The notes under the pieces are model-generated. The model ran no database searches. It was given only the letters and a program-made list of their open reading frames with translations, and was not told where the DNA came from. DNA of 64,000 bases. Origin: an uncultured Bacilli bacterium. Its GTDB lineage: Bacteria > Bacillota_I > Bacilli_A > RF39 > UBA660. The translations under genes and the position numbers were made by a program. The stretch covers positions 1 through 64,000 of the forward strand of contig CAKOZD010000004.1 of assembly GCA_934131175.1 (NCBI GenBank), written 5' to 3'. Shown one piece after another: positions 25,901-34,142 of the stretch. Each line of letters starts with the position of its first letter. Positions within the stretch are counted from its first letter, which is position 1.

Positions 25901-27599
25901 CTCTATGGTGAGCATTTTCATCCCATGGTACTTCATATCTTTTTACTAAGGCACTTAATGAGTGTCTTGCATAAGTATTATCTAAAGTTCTTGATAGTTC
26001 TAATGTGTCTATTACTGGGTTTGTAAATGTTCCAAAGTTATATTTTCTATAAGCCATTTCTAGGAAAGATACATCAAACTTAGCATTATGAGCAACCATT
26101 GGACAGTCTCCAAACCATTCAATAAATCTTCTTACTGCATTTTCTTCGTTATCTTTTCCTTCTAGCATAGCATCAGTTATATTTGTAACATCTATGATTT
26201 TTTGCGGAAGTGGTCTTCCTGGATTTATTAATTCATCATATTTTTCAATTATCATACCGTCTTTTATTTTTACTGCACCGATTTCAATAATTGAGTCAAA
26301 TCCACCAGCATTGAATCCTGTTGTTTCAAAATCGAATACAACGTAAGTTTGATCTAGCATAACTTTATCGTTTGGTCGTGTTACTATATCAACGTTGTCA
26401 TCTATCATTAAAAGTTCACAACCATAAATAGCTTTAAATGGTTCTTCTCCTTCTTTTAGATGTTTATTATAATCTGTTACCATACTAAAGACATGTGGGA
26501 ACCCTTGTACTCCATTATGATCTGTTATAGCAACTGCTTTCATACCAAACTTCATTGCTTGTTTTACAACATCTGTTTCATCTATTACACCATCCATTTG
26601 ACTCATCTTTGTATGACAGTGTAGTTCGACTCTTTTTTCTTCAGCTGTATCTTTTACAGTCTCTTCTGTTTTTTCTATTTTAATAATGTCTCTGGCATTT
26701 AAGACAAGTTCTTTTGCAAATTGATCATTTTTTGTATAACCTCTTATCTTATACCAATTACCACTTTTTAGTTCTTTACAAAGTCTTTTATATTCTTCAT
26801 CATCTCTTACAAACACTTTACAATATATACTGTCTGAAAAGTCTGTTATTTTTAAAGTGATTATTTTAAAATCCGTTTTTGATGATTCAAAGTAATCGGT
26901 TCCAAAAACTTTAGCCTCTACTACAACATTGTTGTCTTCACCAATTAATGTTTTTATCTTTATTGGGTCTTCTTTTATACCTCTTCCAATTATGCTATTT
27001 GGGTCTTTTGCTTCTCTTCTAAATTGCTTTTTTTCAGGTTGTTGTTGCTCTTCTTTTTTTTGTGGTTGCTCATACTTTGGCATTTCTATATTATTTAAAT
27101 CTTTTTGTATTTCTTCTAATATATTTTCTTCATGTCTTACTATAACATCTATATTAAAGTTATAACTTTGCTTTTTATAAAAGTTCATTACTTTATCTAA
27201 AACACTTAAAAGTCTTTCTTTTTCTACTTCGTTTGCTGCGACTAGCACTAGAAAATCATCTTCTATTTTCATAGCATCTTCATATATTTCAAGTACTTTT
27301 AAATCATCTTTTAATGTTTTTAATAAGTATTTATAATAACTTAAGTAAGTGTCAATATTAGGACTTTTTATATTAAATATTATTTCTATTCTTGATGCAG
27401 ACTCATCTAATAACATTTTTTTAGATTCTAATTCTTCTAGTATTTCTACTGGTAGTAATTCATCTTTATCAATAAAAATATTCCAACTATTAGTTTTAGA
27501 ATTTACTTTTATTTTAGTAATTTTAGAATCATTAAAATATTGATAAGAAGTCTCATCAATATTTATTTTATCTAATAATATTTTTATTTTATCATCCAT
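22983..27599 (-). CDS. polC: DNA polymerase III PolC-type alpha subunit
   Basis: The main replicative polymerase of low-GC Firmicutes. 1,538 residues, about 100 longer than Bacillus PolC. In order: N-terminal domains, OB fold (about 215-310), split PHP domain starting at VELHCHTKMSQMDG near 327, and DnaQ-like 3'-5' exonuclease (DFETTGFNAGG near 425, with HRGDYDAEGT near 545). The remainder of PHP follows, then the C-family polymerase core (KVPDIDLNFS near 1090) and a C-terminal helix-hairpin-helix region. GGGGGATAATT precedes ATG 27599. It follows a 290-residue unknown gene by 21 nt. Confidence 0.97.
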   Translation of the reverse strand: MDDKIKILLDKINIDETSYQYFNDSKITKIKVNSKTNSWNIFIDKDELLPVEILEELESKKMLLDESASRIEIIFNIKSPNIDTYLSYYKYLLKTLKDDLKVLEIYEDAMKIEDDFLVLVAANEVEKERLLSVLDKVMNFYKKQSYNFNIDVIVRHEENILEEIQKDLNNIEMPKYEQPQKKEEQQQPEKKQFRREAKDPNSIIGRGIKEDPIKIKTLIGEDNNVVVEAKVFGTDYFESSKTDFKIITLKITDFSDSIYCKVFVRDDEEYKRLCKELKSGNWYKIRGYTKNDQFAKELVLNARDIIKIEKTEETVKDTAEEKRVELHCHTKMSQMDGVIDETDVVKQAMKFGMKAVAITDHNGVQGFPHVFSMVTDYNKHLKEGEEPFKAIYGCELLMIDDNVDIVTRPNDKVMLDQTYVVFDFETTGFNAGGFDSIIEIGAVKIKDGMIIEKYDELINPGRPLPQKIIDVTNITDAMLEGKDNEENAVRRFIEWFGDCPMVAHNAKFDVSFLEMAYRKYNFGTFTNPVIDTLELSRTLDNTYARHSLSALVKRYEVPWDENAHHRGDYDAEGTALVFYKMLKKLSNRNIDIMTDLDKLVSKEEIHKYGRAHHINLLVKNKTGLKNLFKLVSLANTTYLYKTPRILRSVVNEHREGLLVGSGCYESEVFTQAKSKSDDELSNIIRFYDYVEVQPMECYDHMIQTGDFATKVELAANIEKVVRVTEEAGKIIVATGDVHHLKREDKIYREIIVNQKVPGGGRHPLARNGIKEIPSNHFRTTNEMLEDFKFLGEDKAYEIVVKNTNKIADMCDIVEVIIDTGGIPFSPRVKSDDGKSYLDCPVVVTDLVYTKAKDWYGEPLPYMIEERIATELYGDIVFKIIKERHEDIEDNKEEYEKIIHKELHDEILKGSINIKKIVTDYVKKTSEEELDDKALEKKVKKTLGGVIGGGFDPIYLIAQRLVKHSNDEGFLVGSRGSVGSSFVATMMGITEVNPLAAHYRCEKCKLSIFEDDEGNALGATYSSGFDLPDKECPNCHIPMLKDGQDMPFATFLGFNADKVPDIDLNFSDLNQASAHAYTKVLFGEDNVYRAGTIGTVAEKTAFGFVKGYCEDKELGDMRTAEVERLAMGCTGVKRTTGQHPGGIVVVPDYMEVFDFTPFQFPAEDPTAEWRTTHFDYHSIDQCLLKLDILGHSDPTQLRLIQLQSGTDILKVPLDDKATMSIFTSTEALGVTKEQIMCNTGTLGIPEFGTPFTIKLVEDTKPTTFAELIKISGLSHGTDVWLGNAQELIANNIVPFKDTIGCRDDIMVYLMYNGVKPIKAFKIMEFVRKGKASKDPETWKEHVKTMQEANIPEWFIGSCQKIKYMFPKAHAAAYVISAFRIAWYKVHMPVYFYSSWYTSKATDVDVENMIKGYQSIKARIEDIQSKGYEATNKENGQAESLKVALEATARGIKFLNVDLYNSDATVWVAKGDNEIYPPFNAIEGLGDTVAKNIVAEREKGKFISIEDVQKRAKVSQTLIEKMKDMGILEGLPESNQLSLF

Positions 27600-27620
27600 A
27601 ATTATCCCCCTTGCTTAATT

Positions 27621-28493
27621 TTATATTATTTCTTCAGGTACATCATCCATTTGTTGGAATTTATTTATTGTTTGCTTTTGCTCTTTTTGTTCTCTTATAA
27701 TATATCTTTTATTTCTAATACAGAAATCAATAAACTCTTCTATATTCATTTTTACGAGTTCTTTTTCATAAGCATAGTTATCAAGTTCAAATGCTATTTT
27801 ATCACGCATCATCCTAGATAACAACTCATCTTTTGGAATTCCTAAATACATTAACCAATATGGATATATCCATCTTTTTAATTCCATAAGAGATGGTGTG
27901 CCATTTAGGTAACAACTTCTATCATTTAAATTACTAGCATATTCATTTAATATTGCTAATTCTACAATAGCATTTTTAAAATCATTATCTTCTTCTCTAT
28001 ACTTTTTTATACTATTTATAACTAAAGTCATATTTAATCTTAATAAGTATTCTGTTGGGTCTTTTTTATCTATTTCTACACCTATTATTGCTTTTTCTTT
28101 TATAGGATTATCAATAATATTTAATTCTTTTGACACAACAAAGAAAGTAAATTCATCTACTTTTTTTCTGATAATGTTACTATACAAGTCTTGTGTTACT
28201 TTCTTATTTTTATCCCAGATGCGCATTACTTCTAATCTATATTTTTCTACTTGTTTTTTTATTTTTTGATACTCTTTACTTTCAAAAAATATATTGTATA
28301 TTGTATCATCGTTTGGGATAAAGTTTTTATAATCTTCTAATATTAATAATTTATCGTTAAACATGTTATTGTATTTATCTTTAAAAGCATCCCATAATCT
28401 TTGTTTAATCTTATAAATCGGTTCTGATATTGATGCTTGAAATAATAAATACCAAACAAGTGCATATTCGTTTACTATAAAATTTGTATTCAT
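27621..28493 (-). CDS. Hypothetical cytoplasmic protein upstream of polC
   Basis: A 290-residue, mostly helical, charged protein with a hydrophobic N-terminal stretch (YALVWYLLFQAS at 10-21) but no clear membrane segment. Tryptophan- and tyrosine-rich patches occur near 207-217 (RWIYPYWLMYLGI). It lies 21 nt upstream of polC on the same strand, after a terminator, so it is probably co-transcribed with polC. That context allows a replication-related role, and the position could suit a DnaB/DnaD-type helper, but no such motif is convincing. Confidence 0.6.
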   Translation of the reverse strand: MNTNFIVNEYALVWYLLFQASISEPIYKIKQRLWDAFKDKYNNMFNDKLLILEDYKNFIPNDDTIYNIFFESKEYQKIKKQVEKYRLEVMRIWDKNKKVTQDLYSNIIRKKVDEFTFFVVSKELNIIDNPIKEKAIIGVEIDKKDPTEYLLRLNMTLVINSIKKYREEDNDFKNAIVELAILNEYASNLNDRSCYLNGTPSLMELKRWIYPYWLMYLGIPKDELLSRMMRDKIAFELDNYAYEKELVKMNIEEFIDFCIRNKRYIIREQKEQKQTINKFQQMDDVPEEII

Positions 28494-28530
28494 TTATTTC
28501 ACCACTTCTATTTATATATACTATAATACC

Positions 28531-28562
28531 AAAAAAAGAGAAAAAGTTGAATACTTTTTCCC
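28531..28562 (-). terminator. Terminator after the tail-anchored acidic protein
   Basis: Minus strand GGGAAAAAGT and ACTTTTTCTC pair, followed by seven T. Confidence 0.75.
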
Positions 28563-28566
28563 TTTA

Positions 28567-29655
28567 TTACATTCTTTTATAGATAAAATATGCTGCTACT
28601 GCGATTAATGCTATTACTAAAATAGCTATTAATATTTTTAGGGCTATTGGCATACTTTTTTCTTTAAATTCATTATCCATTTCAAAGTCTTCATCTGATA
28701 AGTCCATACTTCTAGTATAAAAGTCTTTGTCTGCTCCTGATAAGTTTTTAGGTTCTTCATCTTTTCTTTTTTCAATTTCTTTTATTGCTTCTTCTGATAA
28801 AGACATTGGATTAGTATTTTGTTCTTCTGTTGTATCTTTTTCTTCTATACTATCTGAGTTTATTTTTTCATTTTCTTGTTCTTCAAGTTCGTTGTAAGAA
28901 TCTAATTTTTCCTCTAATTTTTTATCTTCTTCTATTATATTTTTTACTTTATCAAGTTCTTCTTTATCATCTATACTTTGTTCTTCATTATTTACTTTTT
29001 CTGCTTTTTCTTCTTTATTTGACTCTTCACCTTCATCTAGTGCATTATCTTGTCCTATACTATTTGCATCCTCTACTTTATCCATTACACTAGTTGCCAT
29101 TAAATCACTTAATAAATTAACACTTGTTTCTTTATCAATTTCACCTGCTAATGTTTTAGATGCTATGGTATCAATTAAATCTCTAAACTCTTCTTCCTCT
29201 GGAGTCATTATTTTTTTTCTTTTTTCTGCTTTATATTTTTCTAATTCTTCTCTATTTAAATCTGCTAATATATTATAACTTGTATTTTTTAATTTTCTTT
29301 TTTCTTCTAATTTATCTTTTTCTTGTCTATTTTTTCTTGCTTCTTCTAAAACTGTATTTATATCATAAACTTTTTTATCATCTATTTTATAAAGATAATT
29401 AAAGTCATCTAATTCTTTTTTTACTCTTGGTACTGGTTCTACATTTTTGTATTTTTTCATTTGTTGATATGACTCTCTAGAAGTGTAACTTTCTTTATTT
29501 TTAGAACCATTTATTTCAAAAGTATTAGAATTAGTTACATCAGTTATATTTGTATATTTTGTATTAGTTGCAATATCTTGATAAAGTTCTTGATTTTTTT
29601 CATATCTATTAGGTCTATCTGGTGCTTCATCTTTATATCTATCCATACGTCTCAT
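28567..29655 (-). CDS. Tail-anchored acidic coiled-coil protein
   Basis: A 362-residue protein of unknown function. The body is highly charged, strongly acidic between about 190 and 280 with Glu-rich runs and predicted coiled coil. A single hydrophobic segment at the very C terminus (about 340-358, LKILIAILVIALIAVAAYFI) is followed by KRM, so it is probably a cytoplasmic protein tail-anchored in the membrane. A GTG at 29664 is in frame, but ATG 29655 is correctly spaced from GAGGGTG. A terminator follows. Confidence 0.65.
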   Translation of the reverse strand: MRRMDRYKDEAPDRPNRYEKNQELYQDIATNTKYTNITDVTNSNTFEINGSKNKESYTSRESYQQMKKYKNVEPVPRVKKELDDFNYLYKIDDKKVYDINTVLEEARKNRQEKDKLEEKRKLKNTSYNILADLNREELEKYKAEKRKKIMTPEEEEFRDLIDTIASKTLAGEIDKETSVNLLSDLMATSVMDKVEDANSIGQDNALDEGEESNKEEKAEKVNNEEQSIDDKEELDKVKNIIEEDKKLEEKLDSYNELEEQENEKINSDSIEEKDTTEEQNTNPMSLSEEAIKEIEKRKDEEPKNLSGADKDFYTRSMDLSDEDFEMDNEFKEKSMPIALKILIAILVIALIAVAAYFIYKRM

Positions 29656-29758
29656 ACTATTCACCCTCTTATTATAAGTTTATCATAGGAAGAAATAAAA
29701 CAAAAGACGTTTTACATTTTTAGATAGATAATTACAAATATCTTTACAATTAAGATTA

Positions 29759-30202
29759 TTAATTATTCATCTTTTGTTTTAATTCTAAATATTCTATACA
29801 TTTTTTATATCTTTTATTTCTTTCTTCATCTTCTTTTGTTATTTTATTAAGTCTATCTGTATTTGAATTGTGTTTTAAATCTTGAAGTTTTACTTTTGTT
29901 GCTAGCTCATTTGTTGATATTTGTTTTATGTATTCATAGTAATCTACATTTTCATCATGAGTTAATAGTTTTAGAGCGTCTATTACTTCTTTTGGAAATT
30001 CTTTTTCTAATTCTTTTATTGTAATTTTTGAATCTTCTACTACATCATGAAGTAATGCTGTTGTTGTCTCTATTTCGTTTGTCATTTTTTCTGCTACTGA
30101 CCATGGGTGAAATACATATGGGGTATTTGATTTATCTTTTTGATTTTTATGTGCTTCAAACATTATATTTATTGCTTTTTTAGTCATATCTGTATATATC
30201 AT
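29759..30202 (-). CDS. HD-domain hydrolase, SpoT/MESH1-like
   Basis: A 147-residue stand-alone HD domain related to the hydrolase domain of RelA/SpoT enzymes. Visible motifs are YVFHPWSVAEKM (first His), TALLHDVVED (HD with following Asp/Glu) and KLQDLKHNS, as in (p)ppGpp hydrolases. It probably removes pyrophosphate from (p)ppGpp or a related nucleotide. A separate small alarmone synthetase lies at 40551-41201, so the two could act as opposing enzymes (inference). ATG 30202 follows AGGAGGAACT; the upstream in-frame start at 30235 has no such site. Confidence 0.8.
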   Translation of the reverse strand: MIYTDMTKKAINIMFEAHKNQKDKSNTPYVFHPWSVAEKMTNEIETTTALLHDVVEDSKITIKELEKEFPKEVIDALKLLTHDENVDYYEYIKQISTNELATKVKLQDLKHNSNTDRLNKITKEDEERNKRYKKCIEYLELKQKMNN

Positions 30203-30264
30203 AGTTCCTCCTAGTTTCCATAAAAATATTATCATAATAGTAATTAAAAATAAAGTATAACCTC

Positions 30265-30293
30265 TTTACTCTATTCATTTTTTTAGATATAAT
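30265..30293 (+). promoter_or_regulatory. Promoter of the ferredoxin gene
   Basis: TTTACT (30265-30270), 17-nt spacer, TATAAT (30288-30293). Confidence 0.7.
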
Positions 30294-30317
30294 AACCTTT
30301 GAAAGCGAGGTATTAAA

Positions 30318-30533
30318 ATGAAAGTTAAAGTTAATCAAGAAGCATGTATTGGCTGTGGAGCTTGCTGTGCTTATGCTGAAGAAGTTTTTGAAATAAATGA
30401 AGATGGATTATCTGAAGTTGTAAAAGAAGAAATTTCAGCTGAAGAAGAACAAAATGTTAGGGATGCAATGGATGCATGTCCTACTTCTGCAATTGAAGAA
30501 GTTGCTGCTGAAGAATTAAAAGAAGCTGCATAA
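30318..30533 (+). CDS. 4Fe-4S ferredoxin
   Basis: A 71-residue electron-carrier protein of the Bacillus Fer type holding one [4Fe-4S] cluster. Ligands are in ACIGCGACCAYAEEVF (residues 10-25) and DACPTSAIEE near the C terminus. The rest is highly acidic, as usual for ferredoxins. GCGAGG lies 8 nt upstream of ATG 30318. It is monocistronic, with its own promoter and terminator, and divergent from the HD gene. Redox partners are not in this window. Confidence 0.93.
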   Translation: MKVKVNQEACIGCGACCAYAEEVFEINEDGLSEVVKEEISAEEEQNVRDAMDACPTSAIEEVAAEELKEAA

Positions 30534-30544
30534 TTGAATTTATT

Positions 30545-30573
30545 AAGTATTAGATTTTCTAATACTTTTTTTG
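30545..30573 (+). terminator. Terminator of the ferredoxin gene
   Basis: AAGTATTAGA, short T loop, TCTAATACTT, then T-run. Confidence 0.85.
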
Positions 30574-30581
30574 TGCATAAG

Positions 30582-30608
30582 AAAAAGATGGTTTAAATTA
30601 ACCATCTT
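30582..30608 (-). terminator. Terminator of trigger factor gene
   Basis: Minus strand AAGATGGTT and AACCATCTT pair, followed by TTTTTC, just past the tig stop. Confidence 0.8.
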
Positions 30609-30614
30609 ATTTTA

Positions 30615-31913
30615 TTATTTATTTAATTCTTTTAATAATTCGATAACTTTTCTAACTTCTAAATCATATTTAACCATTTCAAGTCCACCGAATTGATTTA
30701 AGAAATCTTCTTTATCCATTTGATATTTCTTAGCTAATTCTTCAGCTTCTTTTTCAGCATCTTCATCACTTACAACAATTTTTTCGATTTGTTGAATTTC
30801 TTCAATCATTAAACGATATAAAACATTGTTGAATGCTTCTTTTTCCATTTGACTTCTTAATTGTTCTTCATTTGAACCAGTGAATTGGTAATATAAATCT
30901 AAAGAGATTCCTTGCATTTTCATTTGTTCAGCAAATCTTCCCATTAAACGATCAACTTCTTCATTAACCATTTCTTCTGGAATATCTACTTCAACGTTTT
31001 TAGAAACTCCTTCAAGTAATGAATCTACATATTTGTTTTCAGCATCCATTTCTTTTTGTGCTTTAATGGATTCTTTAATTTCTGCTTTTAATTTATCTTC
31101 AGAATCGATTCCTTCCATTCCTAAATCTTCAAAGAAATCTTCATCTAATTCACGAGTTTTCTTTTCTTTTACTTCATTTACTTTAACTTTGAAAACAACT
31201 GGAGCTCCTGCTAAGTCTTTAGCACCATAATCTTCTGGGAAAGTTACATTTAAATCTTTCTCTTCTCCTGCTTTCATACCAATAACTTGTTCTTCAAATC
31301 CTGGAATAAATGTATTTGAACCAATCTCTAATGAATAGTTTTCACCTTTTCCACCATCGAATGCTTCTCCATCTTTAAATCCTTCGAAGTCAATAATTGC
31401 TACATCACCATTCTTAACTTCTCCATCTTTTGTTACAAGTTCAGTATATCTTTCTAATAAATGAGAAAGTTCATGATTTATTTCTTCATCAGTTACTTCT
31501 ACTTCTTCTGGCTTAATATTTAAACCTTTGTATTTGTTAACTTTAACTTCTGGCTTAGTAATAATTTTGAAAGTAAATTCTACTCCTTCTTCACCAATGT
31601 TTTTTAAGTTTACTTCAGGTTGTACAACTGGTACTAATTTTGAATCATCCATTGCTTTTGCATATGCATCTTGTAATACTGCATCTGCTGCATCTAAATA
31701 TAATGATTCTTTACCAAATTTCTTTTCATAAATATTTCTTGGTACTTTACCTTGTCTAAATCCATCAACTTTTACAGTCTTTTGTTTTTTAGTAAATACT
31801 TTATCTATAGCATTTTTCCAAGCGTCACCATCGATTTTTACAGTAACTTCATGTTTGTTTTTATTTTCTTTTTTTTCAGTTTTAATTTCTTTTGTTTCTT
31901 CTTTTTTTGCCAT
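30615..31913 (-). CDS. tig: Trigger factor (ribosome-bound chaperone/prolyl isomerase)
   Basis: Binds the ribosome exit tunnel and shields nascent chains. 432 residues, near the usual length. The order is a Lys/Glu-rich start, the ribosome-binding N domain with GFRQGKVPRNIYEKKFG (about 52-68), the FKBP-type isomerase domain (about 160-250, with GDVAIIDFEGFKDGEAFDGG), and the helical C domain. ATG 31913 is chosen because GGAGGGATAAT precedes it; the ATG at 31943 lacks a site. It has its own promoter and terminator. Confidence 0.95.
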   Translation of the reverse strand: MAKKEETKEIKTEKKENKNKHEVTVKIDGDAWKNAIDKVFTKKQKTVKVDGFRQGKVPRNIYEKKFGKESLYLDAADAVLQDAYAKAMDDSKLVPVVQPEVNLKNIGEEGVEFTFKIITKPEVKVNKYKGLNIKPEEVEVTDEEINHELSHLLERYTELVTKDGEVKNGDVAIIDFEGFKDGEAFDGGKGENYSLEIGSNTFIPGFEEQVIGMKAGEEKDLNVTFPEDYGAKDLAGAPVVFKVKVNEVKEKKTRELDEDFFEDLGMEGIDSEDKLKAEIKESIKAQKEMDAENKYVDSLLEGVSKNVEVDIPEEMVNEEVDRLMGRFAEQMKMQGISLDLYYQFTGSNEEQLRSQMEKEAFNNVLYRLMIEEIQQIEKIVVSDEDAEKEAEELAKKYQMDKEDFLNQFGGLEMVKYDLEVRKVIELLKELNK

Positions 31914-31934
31914 ATTATCCCTCCAACGACATTT

Positions 31935-31963
31935 ATTATACATGATAATTTTATTTAAAACAA
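31935..31963 (-). promoter_or_regulatory. Promoter of tig
   Basis: Minus strand TTGTTT (31958-31963), 17-nt spacer, TATAAT (31935-31940). Confidence 0.75.
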
Positions 31964-31967
31964 CAAT

Positions 31968-32462
31968 TTACTTACTTTTTATTGCACTATTATCGTAACT
32001 TTCGCTTTTCTTATAACTTTCGAAGAAGTTTTTAGCAATATTTTCATAATCAGGGTGTTCAACGAAAATATCAACTACTTTTTCTCCTGTTTTTTCTTGT
32101 ATTCCTAAATAGATAGTATTGTCTGTTGTAACTGGTAGGCCTGTTGCTAATTCATGAAGTCCTTTGCTATTTTCTACTAATACTAAATTTTCTGCAATAC
32201 CTAGAGCATCATATAATAATGATGTTTCCATATTATATTTTTCAATATACTTTTCGGTATTTTCATCTATTCCATTTATAGCATAATCACCATATGTAAG
32301 TTCTAGGCGAGTACTTTCTCTCTTTGTTAATTCATGATCAATTTTATCTGTCATTTCAGCAAATGGTATTCCATTAAATTTAACAAATTTTGATGTTACT
32401 GGAACATAATAATATCTATTAAAATCAAATACCTTCTCTCTTTTTATTTCTTCTTTTTTCAT
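31968..32462 (-). CDS. Hypothetical cytoplasmic protein
   Basis: A 164-residue protein, acidic with a lysine-rich tail and no signal or membrane segment. The start is well fixed by GGGGAGGATTGAA before ATG 32462. I recognise no motif; stretches such as SLLYDALGIAENLVLVENSKG and TIYLGIQEKTGEKVVDIFVE suggest an alpha/beta fold. It has its own weak promoter and ends just upstream of the tig promoter, so it appears to be a single-gene unit. Confidence 0.65.
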   Translation of the reverse strand: MKKEEIKREKVFDFNRYYYVPVTSKFVKFNGIPFAEMTDKIDHELTKRESTRLELTYGDYAINGIDENTEKYIEKYNMETSLLYDALGIAENLVLVENSKGLHELATGLPVTTDNTIYLGIQEKTGEKVVDIFVEHPDYENIAKNFFESYKKSESYDNSAIKSK

Positions 32463-32500
32463 TTCAATCCTCCCCTTCCAACTTTTTGATAACGTGTTCT

Positions 32501-32529
32501 ATTATAACACAGGAAGATTTATTTCTAAA
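32501..32529 (-). promoter_or_regulatory. Promoter of the 164-residue hypothetical gene
   Basis: Minus strand weak -35 TTTAGA (32524-32529), 17-nt spacer, TATAAT (32501-32506) preceded by TGT, an extended -10. Confidence 0.6.
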
Positions 32530-32580
32530 GGAACATTGTAAAGAGAAATAGTAAATTTACAAAACTTTACATTTAAAAGC

Positions 32581-32606
32581 AAAAAAATAATCACTAGGAT
32601 TATTTT
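32581..32606 (-). terminator. Terminator of galE
   Basis: Minus strand AAAATAATC and GATTATTTT pair, then T-run; the galE stop lies in the hairpin. Confidence 0.7.
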
Positions 32607-33607
32607 TCATTTTGTTTAAGTATAAAGTTATATGAATCTCTCATCATTTCTTCTATTCCAAGGTTTGCTTTCCAACCTAATTCTTTTAAGGCAAGAGATG
32701 CGTCTGCATAACAACTAGCAATATCTCCTGGACGTCTTGCAACTATTTTATATGGTACTTTTACATTATTAACTTTTTCAAATGCTTTTACCATATCAAG
32801 TACACTGTATCCAACACCTGTTCCTAAATTATAGTAATGAATTCCGTTTGTTTTTACTGCTTTTTCTAGAGCTTTTATATGACCTTTTGCTAGGTCAACT
32901 ACATGAATATAATCACGTACTCCTGTTCCATCTGGTGTTTCATAATCATCACCAAATACACTAAGTATTTCTAACTCACCTGATGCAACTCTTGCAATAT
33001 ATGGCATTAAGTTGTTTGGAATACCATTTGGTTTTTCGCCAATAAGACCTGACTCATGTGCTCCAATTGGATTAAAATATCTTAAAACGATTGGTGTAAA
33101 TTCACTATCTGATACTACGATATCTTTTAGTATTTGTTCAATCATTAATTTACTTGTTCCATATGGGTTTGTTGTTCCACCAACCTTGCAATCTTCTGTT
33201 AATGGTAATTTTTCTGGGTCACCATAAACTGTTGCTGATGATGAGAATATTAGTTTTTTACAATTATGTTTTTGCATTACTTCACATAAATGAAGTGTTG
33301 AAATTAAATTATTCTCATAATACATGATTGGTTTAGCAACACTTTCTCCTACTGCTTTAAATCCAGCAAAATGAATAACTGCATCTATTTCATTTTCTGT
33401 AAATATTTTTTCTAATGCTTCAATATCACAAACATCTTCTTCGTAAAATTTAATATCTTTGTTTGTTATTTCTTTTATCTTATCAATTACATCAATACTT
33501 GCATTTGATAGATTATCAACAACAACTACTTCATATCCTTCATTTAATAGTTCAACTACTGTGTGACTTCCTATGAATCCAAGTCCACCTGTAACTAGTA
33601 CTTTCAT
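32600..33607 (-). CDS. galE: UDP-glucose 4-epimerase
   Basis: Interconverts UDP-glucose and UDP-galactose for surface polysaccharide or galactose use. 335 residues of the extended short-chain dehydrogenase family: the NAD-binding GGLGFIGSH at 8-16, VDNLSNAS near 32, the catalytic pair in NPYGTSK near 150, and substrate-binding RYFNPIGAH. ATG 33607 follows GGAGGTTAAT; the upstream in-frame start at 33640 lies inside the NUDIX gene and lacks a site. It is co-transcribed with the NUDIX gene, whose stop overlaps its ribosome site. Confidence 0.93.
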   Translation of the reverse strand: MKVLVTGGLGFIGSHTVVELLNEGYEVVVVDNLSNASIDVIDKIKEITNKDIKFYEEDVCDIEALEKIFTENEIDAVIHFAGFKAVGESVAKPIMYYENNLISTLHLCEVMQKHNCKKLIFSSSATVYGDPEKLPLTEDCKVGGTTNPYGTSKLMIEQILKDIVVSDSEFTPIVLRYFNPIGAHESGLIGEKPNGIPNNLMPYIARVASGELEILSVFGDDYETPDGTGVRDYIHVVDLAKGHIKALEKAVKTNGIHYYNLGTGVGYSVLDMVKAFEKVNNVKVPYKIVARRPGDIASCYADASLALKELGWKANLGIEEMMRDSYNFILKQNEK

Positions 33608-33608
33608 A

Positions 33609-34124
33609 TTAACCTCCATAAACTTCATGATACACGTCAACTACTTGTATCATTTCTCTTCCAATATTGATATCTATATTACCATCATCTATCGCTTTTT
33701 TCAAGAAGTCTTCTAAATCATTGAAATTCACATAAAACAAATTAAATTCTGTTGCAAGTTCTAATTCATCGTAATGTGTTTCATTAAAGTTTGGAAGACT
33801 GTCAGTAAATATTCTATAATAATAAATACTATTAAGTACTTTCTTACCACTTCCAAAATAATCATTATCATATGTTGAAATACATAAAAAAGGCTCATCT
33901 AGTGTTCCAATATCAATTCCTGTTTCTTCTTTTATTTCTCTTATTAAGCACTTATCTTTTTCTTCATTATCTTCTAAGTGCCCACCAGGGAACTGATATG
34001 TATTATTATTATGAGCTAGTAATATTTTACCACTTGAATTAAGCATTAATCCTTTTACTCTTACTACTTTCATTTCTATATCATTATCAGTTAAATTATT
34101 ATCATTAAAAATTATTGTTTTCAT
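33609..34124 (-). CDS. NUDIX hydrolase
   Basis: A 171-residue nucleoside-diphosphate hydrolase. The Nudix box is complete: GGHLEDNEEKDKCLIREIKE followed by ETGI, about residues 48-71. The segment before it (GKILLAHNNNTYQFPGG) is typical of MutT-like enzymes. The substrate cannot be read from sequence. AGAGGGTGG precedes the ATG. It directly precedes galE, so a nucleotide-sugar or related substrate is possible but unproven. Confidence 0.85.
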   Translation of the reverse strand: MKTIIFNDNNLTDNDIEMKVVRVKGLMLNSSGKILLAHNNNTYQFPGGHLEDNEEKDKCLIREIKEETGIDIGTLDEPFLCISTYDNDYFGSGKKVLNSIYYYRIFTDSLPNFNETHYDELELATEFNLFYVNFNDLEDFLKKAIDDGNIDINIGREMIQVVDVYHEVYGG

Positions 34125-34142
34125 TCTACCACCCTCTACTAA

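Noticed and set aside
27621..28493. Assignment of the gene before polC as DnaB/DnaD helicase-loading protein
   Set aside because: Size and position are suggestive, but no DnaB/DnaD motif is convincing, so it is left unnamed.
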